A stretch of 64,000 bases of DNA from Streptomyces sp. NP160 (GTDB lineage: Bacteria; Actinomycetota; Actinomycetes; Actinomycetales; Quadrisphaeraceae), in NCBI RefSeq assembly GCF_006335115.1, contig NZ_VDMJ01000003.1:1-64000 (forward strand). The letters are read 5' to 3'. Shown piece by piece: positions 45,700 through 57,551 of the stretch. The position numbers and the translations under genes are program-made. Under the pieces are notes generated by a model. The model saw nothing but the letters and a program-made list of their open reading frames with translations. It did no database searches and was not told the DNA's origin. Every line of letters begins with the position of its first letter. The stretch's first letter is position 1.

Positions 45700-46046
45700 G
45701 TGTCCTCCTGGTCAGTCTCCGCCGGCACCTCGTCCGAGGCTCGGCTGCGAGCGCGGCACCTGCCGCGGCCCGCGGGGGGCCGTGACGGCGGCGCGGGTCT
45801 GTCACGACGCGCCCCGCGGTGCCAGCGCCCCGCTCGAGGTCGCCCGAGCGGCCCGGGTGCCGACCCGGCGAGGTTACCCGGCGCGGTGACCCGCCGTGGC
45901 GCCTCCGCACCTCCGGGGTGCGCGGGCCCTCGGCGGACCACCGGCGGGGCCGGGCGGACAGAGGGCCCGGACCGCGCTGCTGCGCGGTCCGGGCCCTCTG
46001 GCGCCGCGCCGGCCCCCCTGGCGGGGGGACCGGCGGCCGCACCCGG
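45700..46046 (-). other. Intergenic region between rplO and secY
   Basis: This 347-bp gap has no ORF that looks real. It contains the terminator at 45960-45999 and, on the minus strand, a TAACCT at about 45875 that may be a -10 box of the secY promoter, but no convincing -35 was found. The rest is GC-rich sequence with no recognised element. Confidence 0.5.
45960..45999 (-). terminator. Terminator of the S10-spc cluster after rplO
   Basis: A perfect 17-bp stem (45960-45976 with 45983-45999, loop CTGCTG) starts 48 bp after the rplO stop on the minus strand. It implies that secY-adk-map starts a separate transcript. Confidence 0.85.
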
Positions 46047-46505
46047 TCAGAGCCGGGTGGTGGTCCCGCCGGCGGCGGCGATCTTCGCCTCCGCCGACGC
46101 CGAGAACGCGTGCGCGGTCACCTGGACCGGGACGCTGATGTCACCGGTGCCGAGCACCTTGACGCGCTGCCCGGCGCGCACGGCACCGACGGCCACGAGC
46201 TCGTCCACACCGACCTCGCCGCCCTGGGGGAACAGCTCGGAGATGCGGTCCAGGTTCACGACCTGGGACACGACCTTCGCGGGGTTGGTGAAGCCGCGCA
46301 GCTTGGGCAGGCGCATGTGCAGGGGCATCTGGCCACCCTCGAAGCGCGCGGACACCTGGTAGCGGGCCTTCGTGCCCTTGGTGCCGCGGCCGGCGGTCTT
46401 GCCCTTGCTGGCCTCACCACGACCCACGCGGGTCTTCGCGGTCTTCGCCCCGGGGGCGGGCCGCAGGTGGTGGACCTTCAACGTGTGCTCAGTGGTCTCG
46501 CTCAT
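46047..46505 (-). CDS. rplO: 50S ribosomal protein L15
   Basis: The 152 residues contain [36 protein letters not shown] and [19 protein letters not shown]-like [17 protein letters not shown], typical of L15. Start overlaps the rpmD stop by one base. Confidence 0.96.
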   Translation of the reverse strand: MSETTEHTLKVHHLRPAPGAKTAKTRVGRGEASKGKTAGRGTKGTKARYQVSARFEGGQMPLHMRLPKLRGFTNPAKVVSQVVNLDRISELFPQGGEVGVDELVAVGAVRAGQRVKVLGTGDISVPVQVTAHAFSASAEAKIAAAGGTTTRL

Positions 46506-46690
46506 CAGCTGCTGACCTCCTCCACGGTCACGAGGTGGCGCACCGCGCGCAGCATGCCCAGCACCTCGGGGCGGTCCTCACGGACGACCGACTGGCCGAT
46601 CCGCTTGAGACCGAGGGTGCGCAGCGTGTCGCGGTGGTTCTGCTTGCCACCGATCTCAGACTTGACCTGGGTCACCTTGAGCTGCGCCAT
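46505..46690 (-). CDS. rpmD: 50S ribosomal protein L30
   Basis: The 61-residue protein [28 protein letters not shown] with [20 protein letters not shown] is a normal bacterial L30. The start shares a base with the rpsE stop and a base with rplO at the other end. Confidence 0.96.
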   Translation of the reverse strand: MAQLKVTQVKSEIGGKQNHRDTLRTLGLKRIGQSVVREDRPEVLGMLRAVRHLVTVEEVSS

Positions 46691-47343
46691 CAGACGGCCG
46701 CCGCCCTGGCCCGCAGGAGGGCCGCCGGAGCGACCTCCTCGACCGACAGGCCGCGGCGCGCCGCGACGGACTCGGGCTGCTCGAGGCCCTTCAGCGCGGT
46801 CACCGTGGCGTGCACGATGTTGATCGCGTTGGAGGAGCCCAGGGACTTGCTCAGCACGTCGTGGATGCCGGCGCACTCGAGCACGGCGCGCACCGGGCCA
46901 CCGGCGATGACGCCGGTACCGGGGCTCGCCGGGCGCAGCAGCACGACGCCAGCAGCGTCCTCGCCCTGCACCGGGTGGGGGATCGTGCCCTGGATCCGGG
47001 GGACGCGGAAGAAGTTCTTCTTCGCCTCCTCCACGCCCTTGGCGATCGCCGCGGGCACCTCCTTGGCCTTGCCGTAGCCGACGCCGAGGGTGCCGTCGCC
47101 GTCACCCACCACGACGAGCGCGGTGAAGCTGAAGCGCCGGCCGCCCTTGACGACCTTGGCGACGCGGTTGATGGTCACGACGCGCTCCAGGAACTGGCTG
47201 CGCTCGGCGTCACCGCCGCGGCCGCCGCGGTCGTTGCCGCCGCGCCCGCCCCGGTCGTTGCCGCCGCGCTGGCCGCGGTCGTTCCCCGGGCCGCCGGTCC
47301 CGCTGGGGGGGCCACCGGCGCCCCTGCGCTGTGGTCCGGGCAT
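46690..47343 (-). CDS. rpsE: 30S ribosomal protein S5 with Gly/Arg-rich N-terminus
   Basis: The 217-residue protein has the S5 double-stranded RNA-binding core [34 protein letters not shown] and the end [12 protein letters not shown]. About 50 N-terminal residues are low-complexity (repeated GGNDRG units), longer than the usual S5. ATG 47343 is the start (AAGGAA upstream); an upstream in-frame ATG would add unrelated sequence. Confidence 0.96.
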   Translation of the reverse strand: MPGPQRRGAGGPPSGTGGPGNDRGQRGGNDRGGRGGNDRGGRGGDAERSQFLERVVTINRVAKVVKGGRRFSFTALVVVGDGDGTLGVGYGKAKEVPAAIAKGVEEAKKNFFRVPRIQGTIPHPVQGEDAAGVVLLRPASPGTGVIAGGPVRAVLECAGIHDVLSKSLGSSNAINIVHATVTALKGLEQPESVAARRGLSVEEVAPAALLRARAAAV

Positions 47344-47380
47344 CAGGCGTTCCTTCCGTTGGTCAGGTTCGTACGGGTGC

Positions 47381-47776
47381 TCACAGGGAGAGCCCCCCCT
47401 CGCGGGCGCCGTCCGCGACCGCGGCCACACGGCCGTGGTAGCGGTTGCCGCCGCGGTCGAAGACCACGGCCTCCACGCCCGCGGCCCTGGCGCGCTCGGC
47501 GACGAGCTCGCCGACGCGTCGGGCCTTGGCCGTCTTGTCGCCGTCGTGCCCGCGCAGGTCGGCCTCCATGGTGGAGGCCGACGCCAGCGTGCGGCCGACG
47601 GTGTCGTCCACGACCTGGACGGCGATGTGCCGCGCGGAGCGGACGACCACCAGCCGCGGACGGACCGCGGTGCCGGTGACCTTCTTGCGCACGCGCAGGT
47701 GGCGGCGGGAGCGGGCGGCGGAGCCCGTCTTGGCAGCGCCCTTGCGGAGGAGCTTCGTCCTACTGGCGAGAGCCAT
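47381..47776 (-). CDS. rplR: 50S ribosomal protein L18
   Basis: The 131 residues have [30 protein letters not shown] and [27 protein letters not shown], the normal L18 ends. It begins 2 bp after rplF. Confidence 0.97.
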   Translation of the reverse strand: MALASRTKLLRKGAAKTGSAARSRRHLRVRKKVTGTAVRPRLVVVRSARHIAVQVVDDTVGRTLASASTMEADLRGHDGDKTAKARRVGELVAERARAAGVEAVVFDRGGNRYHGRVAAVADGAREGGLSL

Positions 47777-47778
47777 GA

Positions 47779-48327
47779 CTACTTACCAGCCTTCCCGACC
47801 TTGCGCCGGACGACCTCGCCGGCGTAGCGCACGCCCTTGCCCTTGTAGGGGTCGGGCTTGCGCAGCTTGCGGATGTTCGCAGCGACCTCACCGACGCGCT
47901 GCTTGTCGATGCCCGCCACCGCGAAGCGGTTGGGGGCGGACACCGTGAGGGTGATGCCCTCGGGTGCCTTGACCAGCACGGGGTGGCTGAAGCCGAGGGC
48001 GAACTCCAGGTCGGAACCGCGTGCCTGCACGCGGTAGCCGGTACCCACGATCTCCATCTGCTTCTCGAAGCCCTGCGTCACGCCGGTGACCATGTTGGCC
48101 AGCAGCGTGCGGGTCAGGCCGTGCAGCGACTTGGACAGCCGCTCGTCGTTCGGACGCGTGACGGCGAGGACGCCGTCCTCACCGCGGTCGACGGACAGCG
48201 GCGCGGGCACGGTGTGCGTGAGGGTCCCCTTGGGGCCCTTGACGGTGACGGTGCGGCCCTCGGCACCGTCGATGGTGACGTCCACCCCGGCCGGCACGGC
48301 CACGGGGAGCCTTCCGATGCGCGACAT
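47779..48327 (-). CDS. rplF: 50S ribosomal protein L6
   Basis: The 182 residues start [19 protein letters not shown] and hold the conserved KGPKGTL and the C-terminal [27 protein letters not shown]. Full length, 11 bp after rpsH. Confidence 0.97.
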   Translation of the reverse strand: MSRIGRLPVAVPAGVDVTIDGAEGRTVTVKGPKGTLTHTVPAPLSVDRGEDGVLAVTRPNDERLSKSLHGLTRTLLANMVTGVTQGFEKQMEIVGTGYRVQARGSDLEFALGFSHPVLVKAPEGITLTVSAPNRFAVAGIDKQRVGEVAANIRKLRKPDPYKGKGVRYAGEVVRRKVGKAGK

Positions 48328-48338
48328 GCTCTACCCCC

Positions 48339-48737
48339 TCACCAGACGTAGGCGAGGACTTCCCCGCCCACGCCCTGCTTGCTCGCCTGGCGGTCGGTCA
48401 GGAGGCCGGAGGAGGTCGAGAGGATCGCCACCCCCAGGCCACCGAGGACGCGCGGCAGGTTGGTCGACTTGGCGTACACGCGCAGACCGGGCTTGCTGAC
48501 GCGGCGCAGGCCGGCGATCGAGCGCTCCCGGTTGGGGCCGTACTTGAGGTCCAGCACGAGGCGCTTGCCCACCTCGGCGTCCTCGACGCGCCACGAGGCG
48601 ATGTAACCCTCGCTCTTGAGGATCTCCGCCACGCGGGACTTCAGCTTGCTGTAGGGCATGGCGACGTCGTCGTGGTACGCCGAGTTGGCGTTCCGCAGGC
48701 GCGTCAGCATGTCCGCGATCGGGTCGGTCATGGTCAT
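48339..48737 (-). CDS. rpsH: 30S ribosomal protein S8
   Basis: The 132 residues begin [23 protein letters not shown] and end with the conserved [13 protein letters not shown] ([13 protein letters not shown] before it). It is 97 bp after rpsZ. Confidence 0.97.
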   Translation of the reverse strand: MTMTDPIADMLTRLRNANSAYHDDVAMPYSKLKSRVAEILKSEGYIASWRVEDAEVGKRLVLDLKYGPNRERSIAGLRRVSKPGLRVYAKSTNLPRVLGGLGVAILSTSSGLLTDRQASKQGVGGEVLAYVW

Positions 48738-48834
48738 CGGGCTCGTCCGCCCTTCCTCGCCGTGGTCCCCCGGACGGCTGTCCGTGCGGGGCCTGCGGCG
48801 CAGTGGTTCAACAGGAGTGTGAGGAGCGTGCTGC

Positions 48835-49020
48835 TTACCAGGAGCTCTTGGTGATGCCCGGGAGCTCGCCGCGGTGGGCCATGTCTCGCAGGCACACGCG
48901 GCACAGGCCGAACTTGCGGTACACCGAGTGCGGGCGACCGCACTTCTGGCAGCGGGTGTAGGCGCGCACGGCGAACTTCGGCTTGCGCGACGCCTTGACG
49001 ATCAGAGCGGTCTTGGCCAT
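48835..49020 (-). CDS. rpsZ: 30S ribosomal protein S14, zinc-binding type Z
   Basis: The 61-residue protein has two CxxC pairs (CQKCG and CRVC, 12 residues apart), so it is the zinc-containing short S14. A second, zinc-free S14 gene is often found elsewhere in actinobacteria, but is not in this window. Confidence 0.96.
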   Translation of the reverse strand: MAKTALIVKASRKPKFAVRAYTRCQKCGRPHSVYRKFGLCRVCLRDMAHRGELPGITKSSW

Positions 49021-49042
49021 GGGTGTCTGCCTCAGTCCTCGG

Positions 49043-49639
49043 TCAGTTCTCGCGGAACGGGAAGCCGAGCAGGCGCAGCAGCGCCCGGCCCTCGTCGTCG
49101 CTCGTCGCGGTGGTGACGACCGTGATGTCCATGCCGCGGACGCGGTCGATCTTGTCCTGGTCGATCTCGTGGAACATCGACTGCTCGTCGAGGCCGAAGG
49201 TGTAGTTGCCGCGGCCGTCGAACTGCTTGGGCGAGAGCCCGCGGAAGTCCCTGATCCGGGGCAGCGCGAGGCTGACCAGGCGGTCCAGGAACTCCCACAT
49301 GCGGTCGCCGCGCAGCGTGGCGTGGGCGCCGATCGGCATGCCCTCGCGCAGCTTGAACTGCGCGATGGACTTGCGCGCCTTCGTCACCGCCGGGCGCTGG
49401 CCCGTGATGAGCGTGAGGTCGCGCACGGCGCCGTCGATGAGCTTCGAGTCGCGAGCGGCCTCGCCGACGCCCATGTTCACGACGACCTTGACCAGGCGCG
49501 GGACCTGCATCACGTTGTCGTGCTTGAACTGCTCGCGCAGCGCCGGGGCGATCTCCTGGGCGTAGCGCGTCTTCAGGCGCGGCGGCACCTTGGTGCCGGT
49601 GGCCTGAGCGTCCGTGCTGGCGGTCGTGTCGGTGCTCAT
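49043..49639 (-). CDS. rplE: 50S ribosomal protein L5
   Basis: The 198 residues carry [48 protein letters not shown] and [24 protein letters not shown]. Start overlaps the rplX stop by 4 bp. N-terminal tail of about 17 residues is low complexity. Confidence 0.97.
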   Translation of the reverse strand: MSTDTTASTDAQATGTKVPPRLKTRYAQEIAPALREQFKHDNVMQVPRLVKVVVNMGVGEAARDSKLIDGAVRDLTLITGQRPAVTKARKSIAQFKLREGMPIGAHATLRGDRMWEFLDRLVSLALPRIRDFRGLSPKQFDGRGNYTFGLDEQSMFHEIDQDKIDRVRGMDITVVTTATSDDEGRALLRLLGFPFREN

Positions 49640-50004
49640 GCGATGTCCTCGCCCGAGCGGCGGGCGACGCGCACGCGCACGGTGCGCTGCACGCCGTCGC
49701 GCTCGACGGTCTCGGTGCGGATGCCCACGCGGGTGGGCTTCTTGGTCTTGGGGTCGACGAGCGCGACGTTGCTGATGTGCAGCGGCGCCTCGTGCGTCTC
49801 GATGCCACCGGTGCGCGAGCCGCGGGCGGTCTGGCCGGCCTTCACGTGCTTGGTCACGCGGTTGATGCCCTCGACCAGGACGCGGCCGCGGTCGGGGTAG
49901 ACCTCGAGGACGCGGCCGGTCTTGCCGCGGTCGCCACCACGGGCCTGCTTCTTGCCGGTGATGACCTGGACCAGGTCACCCTTCTTGATGCGGGTCTTGG
50001 CCAT
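49636..50004 (-). CDS. rplX: 50S ribosomal protein L24
   Basis: The 122 residues have the KOW motif ([43 protein letters not shown]) and the C-terminal region [19 protein letters not shown]. It lies 3 bp after rplN. Confidence 0.96.
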   Translation of the reverse strand: MAKTRIKKGDLVQVITGKKQARGGDRGKTGRVLEVYPDRGRVLVEGINRVTKHVKAGQTARGSRTGGIETHEAPLHISNVALVDPKTKKPTRVGIRTETVERDGVQRTVRVRVARRSGEDIA

Positions 50005-50007
50005 GGG

Positions 50008-50376
50008 TCAGAGCACCTCCGGGGCGAGCGAGATGATCCGCATGAACTTCTTGTCCCGCAGCTCGCGGCCCACCGGGCCGAAGATGCGGGTGCCGCGCGG
50101 GTCGCCGTCGTTGCGCAGGATCACCGCGGCGTTCTCGTCGAAGCGGATGTATGAGCCGTCCGGACGACGGTTCTCCTTGGTGGTGCGGACGACGACCGCC
50201 TTGACGACGTCGCCCTTCTTGACGGCACCCCCGGGGATGGCGTCCTTGACGGTGGCGACGATGACGTCGCCGATGCCGGCGTAGCGGCGTCCGCTGCCGC
50301 CGAGCACGCGGATGCAGAGGATCTCCTTGGCACCCGTGTTGTCGGCGACGCGCAGCCGCGACTCCTGCTGGATCAC
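50008..50376 (-). CDS. rplN: 50S ribosomal protein L14
   Basis: The 122 residues begin [37 protein letters not shown] and contain [11 protein letters not shown], as expected. It opens the spc part of the cluster 98 bp after rpsQ. Confidence 0.97.
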   Translation of the reverse strand: MIQQESRLRVADNTGAKEILCIRVLGGSGRRYAGIGDVIVATVKDAIPGGAVKKGDVVKAVVVRTTKENRRPDGSYIRFDENAAVILRNDGDPRGTRIFGPVGRELRDKKFMRIISLAPEVL

Positions 50377-50474
50377 TGCTTCTCTCCTGTCGTCACGCCG
50401 GTCCTCGCCCGCCGCCGGCCAGCCGGCCGGCGGGGGTCGAGCCTCGCGGAACTAGATGGGACCGTGGGGTGGGC

Positions 50475-50759
50475 TTACTTGGCCCGCTCGAGGACCTCGA
50501 CCACGCGCCACCGCTTGGTGGCCGACAGCGGACGGGTCTCGGCGATGCTGACGAGGTCGCCGATGCCAGCGGTCTCGTTCTCGTCGTGCGCCTTCACCTT
50601 GACGGTGCGGCGGATGACCTTGGCGTAGAGGGGGTGCTTCACGCGGTCCTCGACGGCGACGACCACGGTCTTGGTCATCTTGTCGCTGACCACGTAGCCG
50701 CGGCGCGTCTTGCGGTAGCCGCGGGCCTGGCCCTCGGTGGTGGTGGTGTTCTCGCTCAC
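50475..50759 (-). CDS. rpsQ: 30S ribosomal protein S17
   Basis: The 94 residues include [37 protein letters not shown] and [16 protein letters not shown]. The start overlaps rpmC by 4 bp. Confidence 0.97.
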   Translation of the reverse strand: MSENTTTTEGQARGYRKTRRGYVVSDKMTKTVVVAVEDRVKHPLYAKVIRRTVKVKAHDENETAGIGDLVSIAETRPLSATKRWRVVEVLERAK

Positions 50760-50989
50760 TGGGCGTCGACCTCCCCGATGCCGAGCTCGCGCTCACGCAT
50801 CGTCGTGTAGATCCGGGCGATGTCCCGGCGGACGGCGCGCAGCCGGCCGTGGTTCTCGAGCTGCCCGGTGGCCGACTGGAAGCGGAGGTTGAAGAGCTCC
50901 TCCTTGGCCTTCCGCAGCTCCTCGACGAGGCGCTCGTCCTCGAAGCCGCGCAGCGCGGTGGGCTCCAAGCCCTTGGACCCGACGGCCAT
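50756..50989 (-). CDS. rpmC: 50S ribosomal protein L29
   Basis: The 77 residues contain [39 protein letters not shown], the L29 coiled core. The start shares a base with the rplP stop. Confidence 0.96.
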   Translation of the reverse strand: MAVGSKGLEPTALRGFEDERLVEELRKAKEELFNLRFQSATGQLENHGRLRAVRRDIARIYTTMRERELGIGEVDAQ

Positions 50990-51408
50990 CAGGACAGCCC
51001 TCCCTCACGGGTGATGAAGCGGCACTTCATCGGCAGCTTGTGGATCGCGCGCCGCATCGCCTCGCGGGCGATCTCCTCCGGCACGCCGGACAGCTCGAAC
51101 ATCACGCGTCCGGGCTTGACGTTGCTGATCCACCACTCGGGCGAGCCCTTGCCCGAACCCATGCGGGTCTCGGCGGGCTTCTTGGTCAGCGGGCGGTCCG
51201 GGTAGATGTTGATCCAGACCTTGCCGCCGCGCTTGATGTGGCGGGTCATGGCGATACGAGCGGACTCGATCTGCCGGTTGGTCACGTAGCCGTGCTCCAG
51301 CGCCTGGATGCCGAAGTCACCGAACGTGATCGCGGTGCCGCCGGTGGCCTGGCCACGACGGGTGGGGTGGTGCTGCTTGCGGTGCGCGAGGCGCCGAGGG
51401 ATCAGCAC
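50989..51408 (-). CDS. rplP: 50S ribosomal protein L16
   Basis: The 139 residues begin [19 protein letters not shown] and contain [29 protein letters not shown], the normal L16. It is 3 bp from rpsC. Confidence 0.97.
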   Translation of the reverse strand: MLIPRRLAHRKQHHPTRRGQATGGTAITFGDFGIQALEHGYVTNRQIESARIAMTRHIKRGGKVWINIYPDRPLTKKPAETRMGSGKGSPEWWISNVKPGRVMFELSGVPEEIAREAMRRAIHKLPMKCRFITREGGLS

Positions 51409-51411
51409 GGG

Positions 51412-52236
51412 TCAGCCCTCCGATCCGGGTGCGGACGCCCCGGCCTCGGCCGGAGCGGTGGTGGCGGCGGCGGGGGCCTGGCCCTCGCCGCGCTGCGGGT
51501 TGCCCCCGCGCTGGGGACGGTCACCGCGCTGCGGGCGGTCACCGCGCGGCGGACGCGCACCGCGGGGAGCGGTGGCGGCCTGCGCGGCGAGCTCGCGCTG
51601 GGTGTGGTCGCCCTTGTAGACCCAGACCTTCACGCCGATGCGGCCGAAGGTGGTCTTGGCCTCGTAGAAGCCGTAGTCGATGTACGCGCGGAGCGTGTGC
51701 AGGGGCACACGGCCCTCGCGGTAGAACTCCGAGCGGCTCATCTCGGCGCCACCCAGGCGGCCCGAGCACTGCACGCGGATGCCCTTGGCGCCGGCGCGCT
51801 GCGCCGACTGCATGCCCTTGCGCATGGCGCGGCGGAACGACACGCGGCTCGCGAGCTGCTCCGCGATGCCCTGCGCGACCAGCTGCGCCTCGACCTCGGG
51901 GTTCTTCACCTCGAGGATGTTCAGCTGGACCTGCTTGCCGGTGAGCTTCTCCAGCTCGCCGCGCAGGCGGTCGGCCTCGGCGCCGCGGCGGCCGATGACG
52001 ATGCCCGGGCGGGCGGTGTGGATGTCGACGCGCACGCGGTCACGGGTGCGCTCGATCTCGACGCGGGCGATGCCGGCCCGGTCCATGCCCTTCGACATGA
52101 GCCGGCGGATCTCCACGTCCTCCTTCACGTAGTCGCGGTAGCGCTGCCCCGGGCGGGTGCTGTCGGCGAACCAGCGCGACCGGTGGTCGGTGGTGATGCC
52201 GAGGCGGAACCCGTTCGGGTTGACCTTCTGCCCCAT
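51412..52236 (-). CDS. rpsC: 30S ribosomal protein S3 with extended C-terminus
   Basis: The 274 residues hold the S3 core ([16 protein letters not shown] domain with [26 protein letters not shown], and [21 protein letters not shown]). The last 50 residues are Ala/Arg/Gly/Pro repeats ([15 protein letters not shown]), longer than the E. coli protein. Start overlaps rplV stop by one base. Confidence 0.97.
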   Translation of the reverse strand: MGQKVNPNGFRLGITTDHRSRWFADSTRPGQRYRDYVKEDVEIRRLMSKGMDRAGIARVEIERTRDRVRVDIHTARPGIVIGRRGAEADRLRGELEKLTGKQVQLNILEVKNPEVEAQLVAQGIAEQLASRVSFRRAMRKGMQSAQRAGAKGIRVQCSGRLGGAEMSRSEFYREGRVPLHTLRAYIDYGFYEAKTTFGRIGVKVWVYKGDHTQRELAAQAATAPRGARPPRGDRPQRGDRPQRGGNPQRGEGQAPAAATTAPAEAGASAPGSEG

Positions 52237-52640
52237 CAGCGGGCCCTCCTCGTCTGCTGGTCACCGCTGGAGGCTCCCGCGCCGGCCTTGTCGGCCTCGG
52301 GGGCGACCACCACGGTGATGTGGCTGGTGCGCTTGTTGATCCGGCCCGCGCGGCCCTGGGCCCGCGGCCGGAAGCGCTTCAGCGTGACGCCCTCGTCGAC
52401 GTACGCCGCGCTGATGACCAGGCTGCGCTCGTCGAAGGCCTCGCTGGCGCGGTCGGCCTTGACCCGGGCGTTCGCGATCGCGCTCTGCACGACCTTGAGC
52501 ACCGGCTCGCTGGCCGACTGGGGGGCGAAGCTCAGCACCGCCACCGCCTCGCTCGCACGGCGTCCGCGGATCAGGTCCACGACGCGCCGTGCCTTCTGCG
52601 GCGTCACGCGGACGTACCGCGCCTGCGCCTTGGCTTCCAT
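52236..52640 (-). CDS. rplV: 50S ribosomal protein L22
   Basis: The 134 residues contain [30 protein letters not shown] and the tunnel-tip region [26 protein letters not shown], as normal. The C-terminal 20 residues are low complexity. Confidence 0.97.
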   Translation of the reverse strand: MEAKAQARYVRVTPQKARRVVDLIRGRRASEAVAVLSFAPQSASEPVLKVVQSAIANARVKADRASEAFDERSLVISAAYVDEGVTLKRFRPRAQGRAGRINKRTSHITVVVAPEADKAGAGASSGDQQTRRAR

Positions 52641-52698
52641 GTCTCGTCCTGCCTCGTGTCTCGGCTGGGTCGGGGTGTTCGTCGCCTGCTGACCGGGG

Positions 52699-52980
52699 TC
52701 AGCGGCGACGGCCCCGGCGGTCGTCCTTCTCGTGCCCGCGGAAGGTGCGGGTGGGGGCGAACTCGCCGAGCTTGTGCCCGACCATCGCCTCGGTGACGAA
52801 CACCGGCACGTGCTTGCGGCCGTCGTGCACGGCGATCGTGTGCCCGAGCATGTCCGGGATGATCATCGAACGGCGCGACCACGTGCGGATGACGTTCTTC
52901 GTGCCCTTCTCGTTCTGGGCGTCCACCTTCTTGGCGAGGTGGTCGTCGACGAAGGGGCCCTTCTTCAGGCTGCGCGGCAT
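52699..52980 (-). CDS. rpsS: 30S ribosomal protein S19
   Basis: The 93 residues begin [23 protein letters not shown] and contain [34 protein letters not shown]. Full length, 15 bp after rplB. Confidence 0.97.
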   Translation of the reverse strand: MPRSLKKGPFVDDHLAKKVDAQNEKGTKNVIRTWSRRSMIIPDMLGHTIAVHDGRKHVPVFVTEAMVGHKLGEFAPTRTFRGHEKDDRRGRRR

Positions 52981-52995
52981 GGCTCAGCTACTCCC

Positions 52996-53832
52996 TCAGC
53001 GCTTCTTGCCGGCAGTGCGCCGACGGACGATCTGGCGGTCGCTGGCCTTGCCGGGACGGCGGGTACGACCCTCGGCCTGGCCCCAGGGGCTGACCGGGTG
53101 ACGACCACCGGAGGTCTTGCCCTCACCACCACCGTGCGGGTGGTCGATCGGGTTCATGGCGACACCGCGGACGGTCGGGCGCTTGCCCTTCCAGCGCATG
53201 CGGCCGGCCTTGCCCCAGTTGATGTTCGACTGCTCGGCGTTGCCGACCTCGCCGACCGTCGCGCGGCACTCGACCGAGACGGTGCGGACCTCGCCGGACG
53301 GCATGCGCAGCTGCGCCGTGCCGCCCTCGCGGGCCACCAGCCGGATCGAGGCGCCGGCCGAGCGGGCCATCTTGGCGCCGCCGCCCGGGCGCAGCTCCAC
53401 GGCGTGCACGACGGTGCCGACGGGGATGTTGCGCAGCGGCAGGTTGTTGCCCGGCTTGATGTCGGCCTCGGGGCCGTTCTCGATGCGGTCGCCCTGCTTG
53501 AGACGGGTCGGCGCCAGGATGTAGCGCTTGGTCCCGTCCACGTAGTGCAGGAGCGCCAGGCGCGCCGTGCGGTTGGGGTCGTACTCGATGTGAGCGACCG
53601 TCGCGGGCACGCCGTCCTTGTCGTGGCGGCGGAAGTCGATCACGCGGTAGGCGCGCTTGTGGCCGCCGCCCTGGTGGCGCGTCGTGATGCGGCCGCTGGA
53701 GTTGCGGCCGCCCTTCTTCGGCAGCGGGCGGACGAGGGACTTCTCGGGCTCGCTGCGAGTGACCTCGACGAAGTCAGCGACCGAGGAGCCGCGACGGCCC
53801 GGCGTGGTGGGCTTGTACTGGCGGATGCCCAT
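52996..53832 (-). CDS. rplB: 50S ribosomal protein L2
   Basis: The 278 residues hold [11 protein letters not shown]-type start [20 protein letters not shown] and [26 protein letters not shown], and the C-terminal segment with the catalytic-centre His ([20 protein letters not shown]). Full length, 1 bp after rplW. Confidence 0.97.
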   Translation of the reverse strand: MGIRQYKPTTPGRRGSSVADFVEVTRSEPEKSLVRPLPKKGGRNSSGRITTRHQGGGHKRAYRVIDFRRHDKDGVPATVAHIEYDPNRTARLALLHYVDGTKRYILAPTRLKQGDRIENGPEADIKPGNNLPLRNIPVGTVVHAVELRPGGGAKMARSAGASIRLVAREGGTAQLRMPSGEVRTVSVECRATVGEVGNAEQSNINWGKAGRMRWKGKRPTVRGVAMNPIDHPHGGGEGKTSGGRHPVSPWGQAEGRTRRPGKASDRQIVRRRTAGKKR

Positions 53833-53833
53833 C

Positions 53834-54175
53834 TCAGGCCCCTCCCCCGAAGATGTCGATGGTGCCCTCGCGCAGGGTGACGACGGCGCGCTTGGTGTCC
53901 TTGCGCTTGCCGGTCCCCGTGCGCGTGCGGCGCTTCTTGCCCTCGCGGTTGAGGGTGTTGACCGAGGCGACCTTGACGCCGAAGACCTTCTCGACGGCGA
54001 CCTTGATCTCGGTCTTGTTGGCGCGCGGGTCCACCAGGAACGTGTACTTGCCCTGGTCGAGCAGCGCGTAGCTCTTCTCGGACACGACCGGGGCGACGAG
54101 CACGTCGCGCGGGTCCTTGCCGATGCCGGCGAACGCGCTGGTCGCGGTCGACGGCGTGGTGGGCGTCTCGCTCAT
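53834..54175 (-). CDS. rplW: 50S ribosomal protein L23
   Basis: The 113 residues (ATG 54175) contain [50 protein letters not shown]. It overlaps rplD by 4 bp. The longer upstream ORF reading is a frame artefact. Confidence 0.97.
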   Translation of the reverse strand: MSETPTTPSTATSAFAGIGKDPRDVLVAPVVSEKSYALLDQGKYTFLVDPRANKTEIKVAVEKVFGVKVASVNTLNREGKKRRTRTGTGKRKDTKRAVVTLREGTIDIFGGGA

Positions 54176-54855
54176 CGAGCGGCCTCCTCGCTGCGGGTGG
54201 CGCCGGCCAGGAAGGCCTCCAGCGCGCCGGAGGTGAACACGACGTCGTCGGAGCACAGGACGTCGTAGGTGTTGAGCTGGTCGGCGAACAGCAGGTGCAC
54301 GCCGGCCGCGTTCTGCAGGCTCTTCCAGCTCAGCTCGTCGCCGCGCTGCAGCACCACGAGGCGCTGCTGGCGCTCGGACAGGCCGGAGAGCAGGCCGATC
54401 GCGCTCTTGGTGCTCGGGACCTCGCCCGCCACGACGGCGGACAGGACGTGCACGCGGGAGTGGCGGGCCCGGTCGGACAGGGCGCCGCGCAGGGCAGCGG
54501 CCTTCATCTTCTTGGGCGTCCGCTGGCTGTAGTCACGCGGCTGCGGGCCGTGGACGGTGCCACCGCCGGCGAACTGCGGGGCGCGGGTGGAGCCCTGGCG
54601 GGCGCGGCCGGTGCCCTTCTGCTTGTAGGGCTTCTTGCCACCGCCGCGGACCTCGCCGCGGGTCTTGGTGGCGTGCGTGCCCTGGCGGGCCGCGGCCAGC
54701 TGGGCCACCACGACCTGGTGGATCAGCGGCACGTTGGTCTGGACGTCGAAGACGGAGCCCGGCAGCGTCGCGGAGCCGGAGGCGGAACCGTCCGGGCCGA
54801 TGACGTCGACCGTGCGGTCGGCGGGGGCCGTGTCCAGGATCTCGGTGGTGGTCAT
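54172..54855 (-). CDS. rplD: 50S ribosomal protein L4
   Basis: The 227 residues contain [43 protein letters not shown], the L4 tunnel loop, and [19 protein letters not shown]. It is 5 bp after rplC. Confidence 0.97.
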   Translation of the reverse strand: MTTTEILDTAPADRTVDVIGPDGSASGSATLPGSVFDVQTNVPLIHQVVVAQLAAARQGTHATKTRGEVRGGGKKPYKQKGTGRARQGSTRAPQFAGGGTVHGPQPRDYSQRTPKKMKAAALRGALSDRARHSRVHVLSAVVAGEVPSTKSAIGLLSGLSERQQRLVVLQRGDELSWKSLQNAAGVHLLFADQLNTYDVLCSDDVVFTSGALEAFLAGATRSEEAAR

Positions 54856-54860
54856 GGGGC

Positions 54861-55532
54861 TCAGCCCTCCTGAGCGGCCTTGGCCGCGGTCTTGAGGACG
54901 ACGACGGCGCCGCGCGGGCCCGGGACGGCGCCCTTGACCAGCACGTAGCCGCGCTCGGCGTCGACGGCGTGGACGAGCAGGTTCTGCGTGGTCTGGCGCT
55001 CGCCGCCCATGCGGCCGGCCATGCGCAGGCCCTTGAAGACGCGGCCGGGGGTGGCGCACCCGCCGATGGAGCCCGGCTTGCGGTGGTTGCGGTGCGCACC
55101 GTGGCTGGCCGAGACGCCGGCGAAGCCGTGGCGCTTCATGACGCCCGCGAAGCCCTTGCCGCGCGTGGTGCCGCCCACGTCGATGCGCTGGCCGGCGCTG
55201 AACAGCTCGACCGTCAGCTCCTGGCCGGCCGCGTACTGCCCGGCGTCGGGGGTGCGCAGCTCCGCGACGTGGCGGCGGGGGGTGGTGCCGGCCTTCTCGA
55301 AGTGGCCGGACAGCGGCTTGTTGACCTTGCGCGGGTCGATCGCGCCGAAGGCGATCTGCACAGCGTCGTAGCCGTCGGTCTCGGGGGTGCGCACCTGCGT
55401 CACCACGCACGGGCCCGCCTGGATGACGGTCACCGGCACGAGGCGCCCGGCCTCGTCCCAGACCTGGGTCATCCCCAGCTTGGTGCCCAGCAGGCCCGCG
55501 ACGCGGCGCGGCGCGTCGGTGGTCGTGCTCAT
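54861..55532 (-). CDS. rplC: 50S ribosomal protein L3
   Basis: The 223 residues contain [34 protein letters not shown] and [46 protein letters not shown]. Complete and 40 bp after rpsJ. Confidence 0.97.
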   Translation of the reverse strand: MSTTTDAPRRVAGLLGTKLGMTQVWDEAGRLVPVTVIQAGPCVVTQVRTPETDGYDAVQIAFGAIDPRKVNKPLSGHFEKAGTTPRRHVAELRTPDAGQYAAGQELTVELFSAGQRIDVGGTTRGKGFAGVMKRHGFAGVSASHGAHRNHRKPGSIGGCATPGRVFKGLRMAGRMGGERQTTQNLLVHAVDAERGYVLVKGAVPGPRGAVVVLKTAAKAAQEG

Positions 55533-55572
55533 CGTCGTTCTCCTCGCAGCTCTGTCTGTTCCGTGACCAGGC

Positions 55573-55881
55573 TCAGAGCTTGATCTCGATGTTGACGTCG
55601 GCGGGGAGGTCGAGGCGCATCAGCGAGTCGACCGCCTTCGGCGTCGGGTCGATGATGTCGATCAGCCGCTTGTGCGTGCGCATCTCGAACTGCTCGCGGC
55701 TGTCCTTGTACTTGTGCGGCGAGCGGATGACGACGTACACGTTCTTCTCGGTCGGCAGCGGCACCGGGCCGACCACCGTCGCACCGGCGTTGCTGACCGT
55801 GTCGACGATCTTGCGCGCGGAGCTGTCGATGACCTCGTGGTCGTACGACTTCAGCCGGATGCGGATCTTCTGTCCCGCCAT
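55573..55881 (-). CDS. rpsJ: 30S ribosomal protein S10
   Basis: The 102 residues are [46 protein letters not shown]-type S10, ending [12 protein letters not shown]. It opens the S10 cluster; the ATG at 55881 has GAGAGGG upstream. Confidence 0.97.
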   Translation of the reverse strand: MAGQKIRIRLKSYDHEVIDSSARKIVDTVSNAGATVVGPVPLPTEKNVYVVIRSPHKYKDSREQFEMRTHKRLIDIIDPTPKAVDSLMRLDLPADVNIEIKL

Positions 55882-56102
55882 GGCCCGTCCCTCTCTCGTC
55901 CCGCTGTGCCACGGGGCGGCCACCGGCCCCCGAGGTCGGGCGTGTCGCCCTTCCCCGAGCGCTCTGGCGCGCTGCCACCTGTGGAGGTCTGCTGTCCTGC
56001 CCGGTCTCCCGGGCGCCGGCGATCCGTGATGCGCGCCCGTTGGGGGCCCGCAGCGGGGCGCCCCCGCACTGGGCGGGGGCGCGCACGCCGAACGACCCGC
56101 CC

Positions 56103-56133
56103 ATCTTGCCAGACGAGACCCTCGCCGGTCCAA
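56103..56133 (-). promoter_or_regulatory. Candidate promoter of the S10 cluster
   Basis: The minus strand reads TTGGAC (56133-56128), a rather long 19-bp spacer, and CAAGAT (56108-56103). The match is only fair. Confidence 0.4.
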
Positions 56134-56230
56134 TCCGCTGGCGGGGCCCCGGGGCGCCCGTCCGGGGCGGCTCGGCACGCCCACCTCCGCGCCCTGCTCC
56201 TGGAGCCCCTCGGCGGGGCCCGGGCAGCAC

Positions 56231-56263
56231 GAAGGGCCCGGGAGCTCAGCTCCCGGGCCCTTC
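56231..56263 (-). terminator. tuf terminator
   Basis: A perfect 15-bp stem (56231-56245 with 56249-56263, loop TCA) lies 29 bp after the tuf stop codon on the minus strand. It separates the str operon from the S10 cluster. Confidence 0.85.
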
Positions 56264-56292
56264 GCCGTCATCGTCGCCCCGGAGGGCTCAGA

Positions 56293-57486
<1,194 letters not shown>

Positions 57487-57551
57487 TGGGTGTTCCTCCT
57501 CGAGATCTGTCTGTCGATGATGCTAACGAACGACCCGACGGGGTCGACAGG

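Larger units (their letters stand above)
55882..56292 (-). other. Intergenic region between tuf and rpsJ
   Basis: The 411-bp gap contains the tuf terminator (56231-56263), a possible S10 promoter (56103-56133) and a leader of about 210 nt with no recognisable gene. Leaders of S10 operons can bind L4 for autoregulation, but no specific structure is claimed here. Confidence 0.5.
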
